Positions 16,956 to 25,324 of a stretch of DNA of 64,000 nt are shown here, piece by piece (positions within the stretch are counted from its first letter, which is position 1; each line of letters opens with the position of its first letter). Source of the stretch: an uncultured Clostridia bacterium. GTDB lineage: Bacteria; Bacillota; Clostridia; Oscillospirales; Acutalibacteraceae. The translations under genes and the position numbers were made by a program. The notes under the pieces are model-generated. The model did not search any database, had not been told where the DNA came from, and saw nothing but the letters and a program-made list of their open reading frames with translations. The stretch is from positions 118,731 through 182,730 of the forward strand of contig CAMAZY010000001.1 of assembly GCA_945863885.1 (NCBI GenBank). Direction: 5' to 3'.

Positions 16956-17639
16956 ATGGACATTTTAGAAATCAAAAACCTGTGCAAAACCTACGGCACG
17001 GGAGAAAATCAGGTAAAAGCCCTTGACAACGTCAGCTTCAGCGTACCGAAGGGTCAGTTTTTGGCAATCATCGGCGCATCCGGCTCGGGCAAATCGACGC
17101 TGATTCATATTTTAGGCGGCGTTGATAAGCCGACGAGCGGAAAGGTTTACCTCAACGGTCAGGACGTTTATGCGCAGAACGAAGAACAGCTTGCCATTTT
17201 CCGCCGCCGACAGGTCGGACTGATTTATCAGTTTTATAACCTGATCCCTGTTCTGAATGTTACAGAAAACATCACCCTACCTCTCCTGATGGATTCGAGA
17301 AAGGTTGACAATCAGCGGCTCGATGAGCTTTTGACGACGCTTTCTCTTAAAGGCAGAGAAAACCATCTTCCCAATCAGCTTTCCGGCGGTCAGCAGCAGC
17401 GCGTTTCCATCGGCAGAGCGCTTATCAACGCACCGTCTGTCGTACTCGCCGACGAGCCGACAGGTAACCTTGACTCAAAAAACAGCCATGAAATCATGGA
17501 GCTTTTAAAGCTTTCCAACAAGAAATACAACCAGACGCTTATCGTCATCACCCACGACGAAAATATTGCCCTGCAGGCTGACCGCATCATCACGCTTGCC
17601 GACGGCAGAATCGCCGGCGACACGGTACTGAAAAAGTGA
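16956..17639 (+). CDS. ABC transporter ATP-binding protein (LolD/MacB/BceA type)
   Basis: A 227-residue ATPase with Walker A GASGSGKST (about 39-47), Q-loop YQFYNLIPVLNV, signature LSGGQQQRVSIGRAL, Walker B VVLADEPTGNLDS and H-loop VITHDE. The sequence belongs to the type VII (FtsX-like) exporter ATPases. RBS AAAGGAG. It is followed after 10 bp by the large permease; together with the upstream kinase and regulator it forms a Bce-like sensing/detoxification module for cell-wall-active peptides (inference). Confidence 0.95.
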   Translation: MDILEIKNLCKTYGTGENQVKALDNVSFSVPKGQFLAIIGASGSGKSTLIHILGGVDKPTSGKVYLNGQDVYAQNEEQLAIFRRRQVGLIYQFYNLIPVLNVTENITLPLLMDSRKVDNQRLDELLTTLSLKGRENHLPNQLSGGQQQRVSIGRALINAPSVVLADEPTGNLDSKNSHEIMELLKLSNKKYNQTLIVITHDENIALQADRIITLADGRIAGDTVLKK

Positions 17640-17649
17640 GGTGGAAAAA

Positions 17650-20379
17650 ATGAACGTTTTTCACAAGTACACCTTACAGAACCTGAAAAAGAACAAGACA
17701 AGAACGATTGTTACGATTATCGGTATCATTCTTTCGGTCGCTATGTTTTCGGCTACAATTCTCTCACTTTCGAGTGCAATGCACTACATGACAAGCTACG
17801 TCGAACAGACGGTCGGCAAGTTTTACTGTGAGCTTAGCGACGTTAGCGAACAAACGGCAACCGAGATTAAAAACGATAAAAGAGTCAAGACCTTTTCTCA
17901 GATGAAGTCGGTCGGGTACGCCGAAATCGGAAGCAAAAACGAGATGAAGCCGTATCTTTTCATCGGTGCGGTTGATAAGGAATTTGAAAACCACGTTGCG
18001 GTTCGGATTCTTGAGGGCAGAATGCCTGAAAGGACGGGAGAAATCGCACTTCCCGAGCATCTCAAATCAAACGGCGGCGTCAGCTATTCCATCGGCGACA
18101 CCCTCACCCTTTCGGTCGGGCAAAGAGAGCTTGACGGAAAGACGATTTATCAGTTCAGCGAATTTTCGGAAGATGAAAAGCTTATTGACACAACCGAAAA
18201 AACATACACAGTCGTCGGCTTTTACGAGCGTCCCGATTTACTTGTGGAAAGTCACATGGCGCCGGGCTATACGGCGTATACCTTTGATGACGGAACGGTC
18301 ACCTCAAACACGTCAACGATATTTGTAATACTCAAGAGCATGGGAAAAGCACTCGCTTTTTGCGAAGATTATCAAAACAGCCAAAAATGTACGGTTGCTC
18401 ACCCGAATCTTGATTTACTCCGATACAACGGAAAAGCCGGCACGGACGAATTTCTCATGATGCTTTACGGCTTCGGTGCCTTTTTACTCGTGTTAATTAT
18501 CTTCGGCTCTGTGTCGCTGATTTATAACTCTTTCTCCATTTCCGTCAGCGAAAGAACAAAGCAGTTCGGACTATTAAAGTCCATCGGCGCGACGAAAAAG
18601 CAGATTTTAAGCTGTGTACTGTTCGAAGCATTCTTTCTTTGTCTCATCGCCATTCCGATCGGCTTGCTTGCCGGCTGTGCCGGTATCGGCATCACCCTCG
18701 GCAGCCTTTCGGATATGTTCAACAGCATTCTCGTTTCGGGAACCAATGTTGACATCACAATGAAGCTTCATGTTGAACCGCTCGCCCTGATTGCCGCCTC
18801 TCTTCTCAGCATCTTCACCACGCTGATTTCCGCCTATATTCCGGCGAAAAGAGCCATCAAAATCCCGGCAATTGACGCTATCAGAATGTCAAACGACATC
18901 AGAATTAAACCGGGCAAGGTTAAGACAAGCAAGCTTACCTACAAGCTTTTCGGCTTTCCGGGCATGATAGCAAGTAAAAGCTTCAAGCGCAACCGCAAAC
19001 GCTACCGCATTACGATTTTGTCGCTGTTTATGAGCATTGTGTTGTTTATTTCGGCTTCTTCTCTGTGTTATTACTTCACGGCATCATTTTCAGCCGAACG
19101 GGAAGATTTCGCTTTTGACATTTCAGCGGAGCACTACGGCGACAGAACAAAAGAAACGACAGCAAAGCTCGAAAAGCTTTACAGCGCCGCAAAATCAATG
19201 AATGGTGTTGAAAAGGGCTGTGTCACAGACATCTCCTACTTCTCGTCGGTCATTGACAAAGTGTATCTGACAAATGACTGTATTGATGCTCACGACGAAA
19301 GTACGGAAAAATTAGTTCCTCTTTCTGTCACCGTTGATTTTATCGACGATGAGGCTTTCAGGCAGTACCTTGACGAAAACAATATCAGAAGCGACGGCTT
19401 CTTCGATACCTCCAATCCGCAGGCGATTGTCTATAACTATGACAAATTTTACAAACAAGTTGAAGAACAGAAATACAACGTCTTTTACAGCCATGAGGTT
19501 TTCAAAACCGGCGGAAAGCCGTCCGATATCAGCCTGAATCTTCTCACTTACACCGTGAAGGGCGGCTATTATAACGGTGAAATCAAAGAAGAAAACGGTA
19601 AGGTTTACTGCAAATATGCTTTTCCCGACAAAACCGGAGAGAACGAAACCACAAAGTGGATTGCGCTTGACAAGGTATCAACAGTGCTTGACGTCAAGAT
19701 CGGTTACGCAACAACCGTGCGCCCGTATTTCATCGGTACTGACAACACAGTTATTATCTATCCGAAATCGGTAAAACAGGCAGTATTAAGTCGGTCGCAG
19801 GGATTAACGGACAATTTTCGTGTCAGCTCTTCCGAAACCTTATACCTCAAAACAACCGATCACAACGCTGTATCGAACGAATTGTTCAATCTGGCTGAAC
19901 AGCTCGAAATCGACGATATCAACTTCTACGACTACGCCGAAAATGCAAGAGCAATCCGAGCGCTTATTATGATTATCCGTGTTTTCTCCTACGGCTTTAT
20001 CACGCTCATTTCTCTGATTGCCGCCGCAAACGTTTTTAACACGATTTCGACCGGCATCAACCTGCGCCGCCGTGAGTTTGCGATGCTTAAATCCGTCGGC
20101 ATGGGCAAAAAGGGCTTCAACAAGATGATGTGCTATGAGTCCCTGCTTTACGGCTTGAAGAGTCTCTTGTTTGGTTTACCGGTGTCCTGCGTGATGGCGT
20201 ATTTGATGTATATGCTTTCGGTCGGAACCGGGCACGAAATTCCCTTCACCCTCCCCTGGTCGAGTATTGCAATTGCCGTCATAAGCGTTTTTGCGGTCGT
20301 ATTCTCGAGTATGATTTATTCGATGAGAAAAATCAAAAAGGAAAACACGGTTGACGCACTAAAAAATGAAAATATATAG
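17650..20379 (+). CDS. FtsX-like ABC transporter permease (BceB/MacB-type)
   Basis: A 909-residue permease with one N-terminal helix (about 20-42), a first extracytoplasmic domain, a three-helix FtsX block (about 275-410, ending SAYIPAKRAIKIPAIDAIR), an internal helix (about 455-480), a second large extracytoplasmic domain, and a C-terminal FtsX block (about 775-905) with LRRREFAMLKSVGM. The double FtsX layout fits efflux or peptide-resistance permeases. ATG 17650 lies just after AGGTGG; an upstream GTG (17641) adds three residues. Confidence 0.93.
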   Translation: MNVFHKYTLQNLKKNKTRTIVTIIGIILSVAMFSATILSLSSAMHYMTSYVEQTVGKFYCELSDVSEQTATEIKNDKRVKTFSQMKSVGYAEIGSKNEMKPYLFIGAVDKEFENHVAVRILEGRMPERTGEIALPEHLKSNGGVSYSIGDTLTLSVGQRELDGKTIYQFSEFSEDEKLIDTTEKTYTVVGFYERPDLLVESHMAPGYTAYTFDDGTVTSNTSTIFVILKSMGKALAFCEDYQNSQKCTVAHPNLDLLRYNGKAGTDEFLMMLYGFGAFLLVLIIFGSVSLIYNSFSISVSERTKQFGLLKSIGATKKQILSCVLFEAFFLCLIAIPIGLLAGCAGIGITLGSLSDMFNSILVSGTNVDITMKLHVEPLALIAASLLSIFTTLISAYIPAKRAIKIPAIDAIRMSNDIRIKPGKVKTSKLTYKLFGFPGMIASKSFKRNRKRYRITILSLFMSIVLFISASSLCYYFTASFSAEREDFAFDISAEHYGDRTKETTAKLEKLYSAAKSMNGVEKGCVTDISYFSSVIDKVYLTNDCIDAHDESTEKLVPLSVTVDFIDDEAFRQYLDENNIRSDGFFDTSNPQAIVYNYDKFYKQVEEQKYNVFYSHEVFKTGGKPSDISLNLLTYTVKGGYYNGEIKEENGKVYCKYAFPDKTGENETTKWIALDKVSTVLDVKIGYATTVRPYFIGTDNTVIIYPKSVKQAVLSRSQGLTDNFRVSSSETLYLKTTDHNAVSNELFNLAEQLEIDDINFYDYAENARAIRALIMIIRVFSYGFITLISLIAAANVFNTISTGINLRRREFAMLKSVGMGKKGFNKMMCYESLLYGLKSLLFGLPVSCVMAYLMYMLSVGTGHEIPFTLPWSSIAIAVISVFAVVFSSMIYSMRKIKKENTVDALKNENI

Positions 20380-20387
20380 GTGAAATG

Positions 20388-20761
20388 ATGAAATCATTTA
20401 AAAAAATTTTCACCGTATGCGCCGTCTTTCTTGCTGTCGCCGTCGTGTTCATCATCTTAGGCTATCTTGCAATTTTTCAGCTTCATTTTGCAATTATCAG
20501 AACCGAACCCGACAGTTCGGGTTGGGTGCTGACGAACGAACGCTACGAAATCAGACCGCAGACAGAAAACCGTGAAATCGGTTTTGAAGTCATCGAAAAG
20601 GAAAGCGGAAAAACCGTTCACACAACCGGTGCAACGGATACCGACAATGGGATTTCAAGTCAATAAAAATCCTCCCCGGCAACGACATTGAAATCGTCAC
20701 CGGGGATATGGGAAAACAGCTACTGCATTTTCAAAACGGGCAGTGGCAATACGAACATTGA
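20388..20761 (+). pseudogene. Small membrane protein gene with a one-base frameshift (DUF5412-like)
   Basis: Begins MKSFKKIFTVCAVFLAVAVV with one transmembrane helix and an extracytoplasmic tail (TNERYEIRPQTEN...). The frame stops at 20666. Shifting frame near 20648 continues as WDFKSIKILPGNDIEIVTGD and ends at QWQYEH with a stop at 20759-20761. Restoring one base, for example a T making AATTGG, rebuilds a single protein of about 124 residues. It is last in the ABC operon, with AGGTGA upstream. Either a true broken gene or a sequencing error; resemblance to DUF5412 is tentative. Confidence 0.65.
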
Positions 20762-20790
20762 TAGCTTCCTCTCACACAATATAAAATCAG

Positions 20791-20825
20791 CTCCGCCGAA
20801 GGAATCCGGCGGAGTTGGTTTTTCC
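20791..20825. terminator. Terminator between the ABC operon and the HD gene
   Basis: Perfect 8-bp stem CTCCGCCG / CGGCGGAG with an 8-nt loop, followed on the plus strand by TTGGTTTTT. It can also act, more weakly, on the converging minus-strand operon. Confidence 0.82.
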
Positions 20826-20826
20826 A

Positions 20827-21318
20827 TCAAATCTTATACATAATCGAAAACAGCTCTTTCCCCGTCCGGGTTCTGAAAAGCTTTTCAAAGCCCGCCTGTT
20901 TTGCCGTGTCGGACAATCCGTCCTCATAGGCGTTAACAAGAAAATCCGCTTCAAGGAGAATCTGTAAATCGATTCCGTCAACATTTTCATAAGTATGGTG
21001 ATGTGCGACAAGGTAACATGCTCTGTCCATGACTTTCGTCGAAAAGCCGACCTTGTTCATCAGCTTCCACGCAGGGAACGGGCCCTCACTCTCCTGAAGC
21101 TTGCCGTCACAACTGCCGAACTTTTCCTCTGCCGGCTTGATTCCGACGTCATGCACAATAGCGGCGGCTTCCACGGTTTCGAGCGTTTCCTTGTCAAGCT
21201 CCTCGCCTTTTGCAATCAGCTTTGAAAGCGAATGAACCTTGATGAAGTGCTGAATTCGTTTTTCGTCCCCCTCGAAAAACTTCATTGTTTCAAAAATAAG
21301 CTTCTCTGTTTTCTTCAT
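20827..21318 (-). CDS. HD domain phosphohydrolase
   Basis: A 163-residue soluble protein of the HD superfamily. A possible first metal-ligand histidine lies in FIKVHSLSKLIA, the HD dyad is in AAAIVHDVGI (about 55), further histidines are in YLVAHHHTY and an aspartate in LLEADFLVN. Such proteins hydrolyse phosphate esters of nucleotides or related metabolites; the substrate is unknown. The ATG is preceded by AAAGGGTGA. It follows GH16 by 28 bp on the same strand and may be the last gene of the cysteine T-box operon. Confidence 0.85.
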   Translation of the reverse strand: MKKTEKLIFETMKFFEGDEKRIQHFIKVHSLSKLIAKGEELDKETLETVEAAAIVHDVGIKPAEEKFGSCDGKLQESEGPFPAWKLMNKVGFSTKVMDRACYLVAHHHTYENVDGIDLQILLEADFLVNAYEDGLSDTAKQAGFEKLFRTRTGKELFSIMYKI

Positions 21319-21346
21319 ATAAAAATCACCCTTTCGTGATACCGGC

Positions 21347-22210
21347 TTATTTGTACTGATAATGCCTTACATAATCAATATTGAACTCACCGACAAAATC
21401 TCTGCCGTTGTCCTCAACCGTACCGACCGCCCAGCCGTTTTGCGGAACACCGTCCGCTCCGTTCATCTCAATCGTAAGAATGAGGAACTCTGCGGTCTGA
21501 GACGGTAAAAGGTCATTCTTATCCCAGCGGTTGATGATCGTGCCGTTGAAATAGAAGATGTATTCGTTTTCGTTCCATTCGAGTCCGTAGGTGTTATAGG
21601 TGTTATAAATATCGGCGTCAACGGCGATGGGTCCTGTCGCAAGCGACTTGTGCTTTTCAGCGTAACCGCCCCAATGAATTGCATTCTGTATGCTGTCCGC
21701 GTTTTCTTTTCCGTAATACGGCGCTTCGAAAATGTCGATTTCGCTTCCTTTTGAGCTGTCCTCATACTCGTTCATCGCCGATTCGAGATTCTGCATCCAG
21801 AAAGCACTCCAGAGTCCGTATCCTTTCGGCACCTTACAGCGGACTTCATAATATCCGTAAGTCGGCTCATAGCGGTCCTTCGTGCGAAGCCTTGCCGAGT
21901 ACCAGCCGGCCGGGTCGCCCTCATTGACACCGTTTTCAAGGTATTTTGCATAAATCGTCAGCTCGCCGTTTTTCACTTCGGCAAGGTCGGTGTTCCAGTA
22001 TCCGCCCCGGATGACGGACGTTTTTCTTTGGATTTCCCATTTCGACCCATCGACCGCATCACCGTCAAATTCGTCCGACCATACAAGCTCAAATTTACTC
22101 AAATCAAGGTCGGTCTTTTTAGTCGGCTCGGGGTTGACGCCGAAAAGCGAAGCGACAAACGCAAAAATCGCCGTAAAGAGCGCAACAATCTTTTTTAAAA
22201 ACTCACTCAT
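21347..22210 (-). CDS. Glycoside hydrolase family 16 (beta-glucanase-like)
   Basis: A 287-residue protein. The N-terminal hydrophobic segment (about 6-24) looks like an uncleaved signal or membrane anchor. The GH16 jelly roll follows: WSDEFDG at 45-51, YYEVRCKVPKG, and the catalytic EIDIFE at 157-162 (nucleophile Glu157, acid/base Glu162). Family members cleave beta-1,3/1,4-glucans or galactans; exact substrate unknown. No carbohydrate-binding module. The start was placed at MSEFLKK, after AAAGGACGGAATCACA. It lies 33 bp after cysS. Confidence 0.9.
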   Translation of the reverse strand: MSEFLKKIVALFTAIFAFVASLFGVNPEPTKKTDLDLSKFELVWSDEFDGDAVDGSKWEIQRKTSVIRGGYWNTDLAEVKNGELTIYAKYLENGVNEGDPAGWYSARLRTKDRYEPTYGYYEVRCKVPKGYGLWSAFWMQNLESAMNEYEDSSKGSEIDIFEAPYYGKENADSIQNAIHWGGYAEKHKSLATGPIAVDADIYNTYNTYGLEWNENEYIFYFNGTIINRWDKNDLLPSQTAEFLILTIEMNGADGVPQNGWAVGTVEDNGRDFVGEFNIDYVRHYQYK

Positions 22211-22243
22211 TGTGATTCCGTCCTTTCCGACAAACAAATCGCC

Positions 22244-23644
22244 TTACGCTCTGTGCCACTTGACGCCCTGAGCGGTGTCCTCAAGCACGATTCCCTGCGC
22301 TTTCAATTCGTCACGGATTCTGTCCGCCTCCGCCCAGTTCTTCGCTTTTCTTGCGGCGTTTCTCTTCTCAATCAGCGCTTCTATTTCGTCGTCAAGACTG
22401 CCTTTTTTATCCCGGTTATAGACAAGACCGAGAACGTCCGTCAGCTCGTCAAAAGCGGAAATCGCATATTCGGCAACCGTCCTGCTGACCGTCTTGTCAT
22501 TGACGTTCGTGTTCAGGTCACGGATCAGCTCGAACAGTACACCGATAGCATCGGCTGTGTTGAGGTCGTCCTCCATGGCGTCAACAAATTCGGCTTTTCT
22601 CTTGTTAATCTGTGCGATGATTGCGCTGTCATTTTCGCCGCCTTCGTCAACCGCATTTTGAAGAGCAAAATCGAGGTTATTGCGGCAGGTATACATTCTT
22701 TCAAGCGAAGCCTTGCACTGTTCAATCGCATCAATGCTGTAATTGATCGGGCTTCTGTACTGACAGGAAATCATCAGAAGACGGATCGGCTCATAGCCGT
22801 ATTTTTCCGCAACGTCACGAACGGTGAAGAAGTTTCCGAGCGACTTTGACATCTTGACCTTATCGACCGTGATAAAGCCGTTATGCATCCAGTAATTCGC
22901 AAACGGAGCACCGTTGCAACATTCACTTTGGGCAATCTCATTTTCGTGATGCGGGAAAATCAGATCCTGACCGCCGCAGTGAATGTCAATCGTTTCGCCA
23001 AGGTAGCGTCTGACCATGGCGGAGCATTCAATGTGCCAGCCGGGTCTGCCCTTACCCCACGGGGACTCCCAATAAGGCTCGCCGGGCTTCGCATTCTTCC
23101 AAAGAGCAAAGTCCATCGGCTCTTTTTTCAGCTCCCCGATATTGATTCGGGCTCCCGCTTCGAGATCCTCAAGCGGCTGATGGGAAAGCTTGCCGTATTC
23201 ATGAAACTTTTTCGTGCTGAAATAGACGTCGCCGTCAACGGCATAGGCAAAGCCTTTTTCGATAAGGGTCGAAACAATCTGAATAATCTCGTCAATGTTT
23301 TCCGTCGCTTTCGGGTGATAGGACGCTTCCCGGATATTCATGCCCTTTGCGTCTTTCCAGAATTCTTCGATATATTTTTCGGAAATTTCCTTAAAGGTCA
23401 GACCCTCCTCATTCGCACGGCGGATAATCTTATCGTCGATATCGGTGAAATTCTGAACAAAGGTAACCTTGTTGCCACGGTACTCGAGATAACGGCGAAG
23501 AACATCAAACACGCAAAGCGGTCTTGCGTTTCCGATATGGATAAAGTTATAAACCGTCGGACCGCAAGCATAGATTTTAAATTCGCCGGGCGTAAGCGGG
23601 ACAAGCTCCTGTTTTTGTCTTGTTAAGGTGTTGAAAACTTTCAT
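22244..23644 (-). CDS. cysS: Cysteinyl-tRNA synthetase
   Basis: A 466-residue class I synthetase: zinc/active-site Cys in YACGPTVYNFIHIGNARP (HIGN equals HIGH), the GWHIECS and HHENEIAQS zinc-binding region, the KMSKSLGN loop, and a C-terminal DALR helical domain ending with short EAEADRIR-type helices. Full length. It lies 15 bp after cysE in an operon headed by a T-box with a TGC (Cys) specifier, which fits regulation by uncharged tRNA-Cys. Confidence 0.97.
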   Translation of the reverse strand: MKVFNTLTRQKQELVPLTPGEFKIYACGPTVYNFIHIGNARPLCVFDVLRRYLEYRGNKVTFVQNFTDIDDKIIRRANEEGLTFKEISEKYIEEFWKDAKGMNIREASYHPKATENIDEIIQIVSTLIEKGFAYAVDGDVYFSTKKFHEYGKLSHQPLEDLEAGARINIGELKKEPMDFALWKNAKPGEPYWESPWGKGRPGWHIECSAMVRRYLGETIDIHCGGQDLIFPHHENEIAQSECCNGAPFANYWMHNGFITVDKVKMSKSLGNFFTVRDVAEKYGYEPIRLLMISCQYRSPINYSIDAIEQCKASLERMYTCRNNLDFALQNAVDEGGENDSAIIAQINKRKAEFVDAMEDDLNTADAIGVLFELIRDLNTNVNDKTVSRTVAEYAISAFDELTDVLGLVYNRDKKGSLDDEIEALIEKRNAARKAKNWAEADRIRDELKAQGIVLEDTAQGVKWHRA

Positions 23645-23659
23645 TCTATTGTCTTCCTT

Positions 23660-24343
23660 TCATAAATAGTAATTAAATTCGTCACTAATCGGCTCTGTCG
23701 ATTCTTTTGCGTTGGTTTCACTTTTTTCAATCTGTCTTTCAAGGTATTTGATTTTCGCACGAAGAATACAGATTTCCTGTGCCACCGGGTCGGGAATGTG
23801 GATATGGTCAAGCTTATCGACACGCTTGCCGTTTTGCTTGACGACCCTTGCCGGTGAGCCGACCGCCGTACAGTTCGGCGGAATCGCCGACAAAACGACC
23901 GAGCCTGCCGCCACGTTGGAATTGTCGCCGATTGTAAACGGCCCGAGAACCTTTGCGCCCGCTCCGACAAGAACATTATTGCCCAAAGTCGGGTGACGCT
24001 TTCCGTGATCCTTACCCGTACCGCCGAGGGTCACACCCTGATAAACCGTACAGTCGTCACCGATAACGGCCGTTTCCCCGATCACAACGCCCGTACCGTG
24101 GTCGATAAAAAACCTGCGTCCGATCGTTGCGCCCGGGTGAATTTCAATATTTGTCTTTTTCACGCACCGCTGAGAAATAAAACGGGCAAGAAAATACATT
24201 TTATGCTCAAAAAACCAGTGCGCTTTCCGGTGCATTCTGACAGCCTTGAAGCCCGGATACAGAAGCATAATTTCAATTGTACTTCTTGCCGCCGGATCTC
24301 TGTCCTTCACACACTGAATATCCTCTTTCAGTTTGTCAAACAT
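23660..24343 (-). CDS. cysE: Serine O-acetyltransferase
   Basis: A 227-residue enzyme that makes O-acetylserine, the first committed step of cysteine synthesis. Short N-terminal helical domain (about 1-65), then a left-handed beta-helix of hexapeptide repeats (IEIHPGATIGRRFFIDHGTGVVIGET, DDCTVYQGVTLGGTGKDHGKRHPTLGN) with catalytic His residues in DHGTG and GKRHPT, and a C-terminal tail. Length matches the EpsC/SrpH-type short form. It sits between pgsA and cysS under the Cys T-box. Confidence 0.95.
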   Translation of the reverse strand: MFDKLKEDIQCVKDRDPAARSTIEIMLLYPGFKAVRMHRKAHWFFEHKMYFLARFISQRCVKKTNIEIHPGATIGRRFFIDHGTGVVIGETAVIGDDCTVYQGVTLGGTGKDHGKRHPTLGNNVLVGAGAKVLGPFTIGDNSNVAAGSVVLSAIPPNCTAVGSPARVVKQNGKRVDKLDHIHIPDPVAQEICILRAKIKYLERQIEKSETNAKESTEPISDEFNYYL

Positions 24344-24367
24344 TTCTCTTCATCATAGCCTTTCCTG

Positions 24368-24388
24368 AAAAACCGGTAACCGTACCGG
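24368..24388 (-). terminator. Possible weak terminator between pgsA and cysE
   Basis: Minus strand 6-bp stem CCGGTA / TACCGG with a 4-nt loop and five T. The short stem suggests partial termination, which would lower cysE-cysS relative to pgsA. Confidence 0.4.
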
Positions 24389-24393
24389 AAAAA

Positions 24394-25017
24394 TTATGAA
24401 TTAAAATCAATCAGCTTAAATCCGTCAACCAGATACTTGATTCCCGAAGCGACGGTAAGGATCGCCACAATCCACATCAGGATATTCGAAACAGCCGCAA
24501 CGCTAACCGGGAAGCTCTCGGGCAAACCGAACTGCATGAGAATCATGACAATGACGGTGAAAACCATCTGAGATGCCGTTTTGATTTTGCCTAAGATGCC
24601 GGCGGCGATGACAATATTCTGTGTCAGCGCAACCATACGAAGCGAGGTCACGACAAATTCACGGGACAATACAATCATGATGACCCAGATACTGCAGTAG
24701 CCGTGCTGAAAGAACGCAAGAAGCGCCGCAACGGTCAGCATCTTATCTCCGATTGGGTCGCAAAGCTTTCCGAAAACCGTGATCTGGTTATACTTTCTTG
24801 CAAGCATTCCGTCGAAAAAATCGGTCAGCGAGGCAATACCGAAAACGATGGCGGCCACAAGAAAATGATGATCGAAGTCAAGAAGCATCAGTGCCAGATA
24901 AATCGGGGCGATGATCATTCTTGAAAGTGTAAGTTTGTTGGGTAGATTCAGTTTTTTTAGCATTTTTTCGGGTGCAGTAAAATACCGCTTCCTTTCTTTA
25001 TTTTGTTCCGTTTTCAT
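24394..25017 (-). CDS. pgsA: CDP-diacylglycerol-glycerol-3-phosphate 3-phosphatidyltransferase
   Basis: Integral membrane enzyme committing CDP-diacylglycerol to phosphatidylglycerol. The core begins LNLPNKLTLSRMIIAPIYLALML and contains the CDP-alcohol phosphotransferase motif spread over SLTDFFDGMLARKYNQITVFGKLCDPIGDKM, with all conserved Asp residues present. About five transmembrane helices. The start is uncertain: ATG 25017 adds 18 polar residues and has no clear ribosome binding site, while ATG 24963 matches the usual family N-terminus. It is the first gene after the cysteine T-box, an unexpected position. Confidence 0.93.
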   Translation of the reverse strand: MKTEQNKERKRYFTAPEKMLKKLNLPNKLTLSRMIIAPIYLALMLLDFDHHFLVAAIVFGIASLTDFFDGMLARKYNQITVFGKLCDPIGDKMLTVAALLAFFQHGYCSIWVIMIVLSREFVVTSLRMVALTQNIVIAAGILGKIKTASQMVFTVIVMILMQFGLPESFPVSVAAVSNILMWIVAILTVASGIKYLVDGFKLIDFNS

Positions 25018-25025
25018 ATTACACA

Positions 25026-25279
25026 GACATAAGAAAAGCCTCCGCTGCCGAAGCAACAGAGGCGCAATTGCGCGGTTCCACTCTCGTTTATCACTCTTTT
25101 CCGTTAACGCCGGAGTACGCCTGAGGATACTTGTATTTCCCCACAGGTGCTGACGGGTGCATTTCGCCGAAGATCAGACAGAGCGCTTTCACCTTACCGC
25201 TCCTCTCTTGGAATGACTTATCCGGTTACTTCTCCCGCTTGCGGCAAAGCCGTTTGCGCATTTAGTCTATGTTTCATTT
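25026..25279 (-). promoter_or_regulatory. T-box leader with cysteine specifier
   Basis: Minus strand. The antiterminator core AGAGTGGAACCGCG (about 25071-25084) is followed by a terminator stem GCCTCTGTTGC / GCAGCGGAGGC-type (25040-25062) with a T-rich tail. In the stem I region the sequence GAAA-TGC-ACCC puts a TGC (Cys) specifier at 25159-25161, in the same relative context as TTC in the pheS leader. It controls pgsA-cysE-cysS and possibly the two genes beyond. Confidence 0.88.
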
Positions 25280-25308
25280 ATTATATACTTGACGCCGAAA
25301 AAAGTCAA
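25280..25308 (-). promoter_or_regulatory. Promoter of the cysteine T-box operon
   Basis: Minus strand TTGACT (25303-25308), exact 17-nt spacer, perfect TATAAT (25280-25285). It begins 16 bp after the feoB stop codon. Confidence 0.88.
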
Positions 25309-25324
25309 CACCGCAAATCACCGT

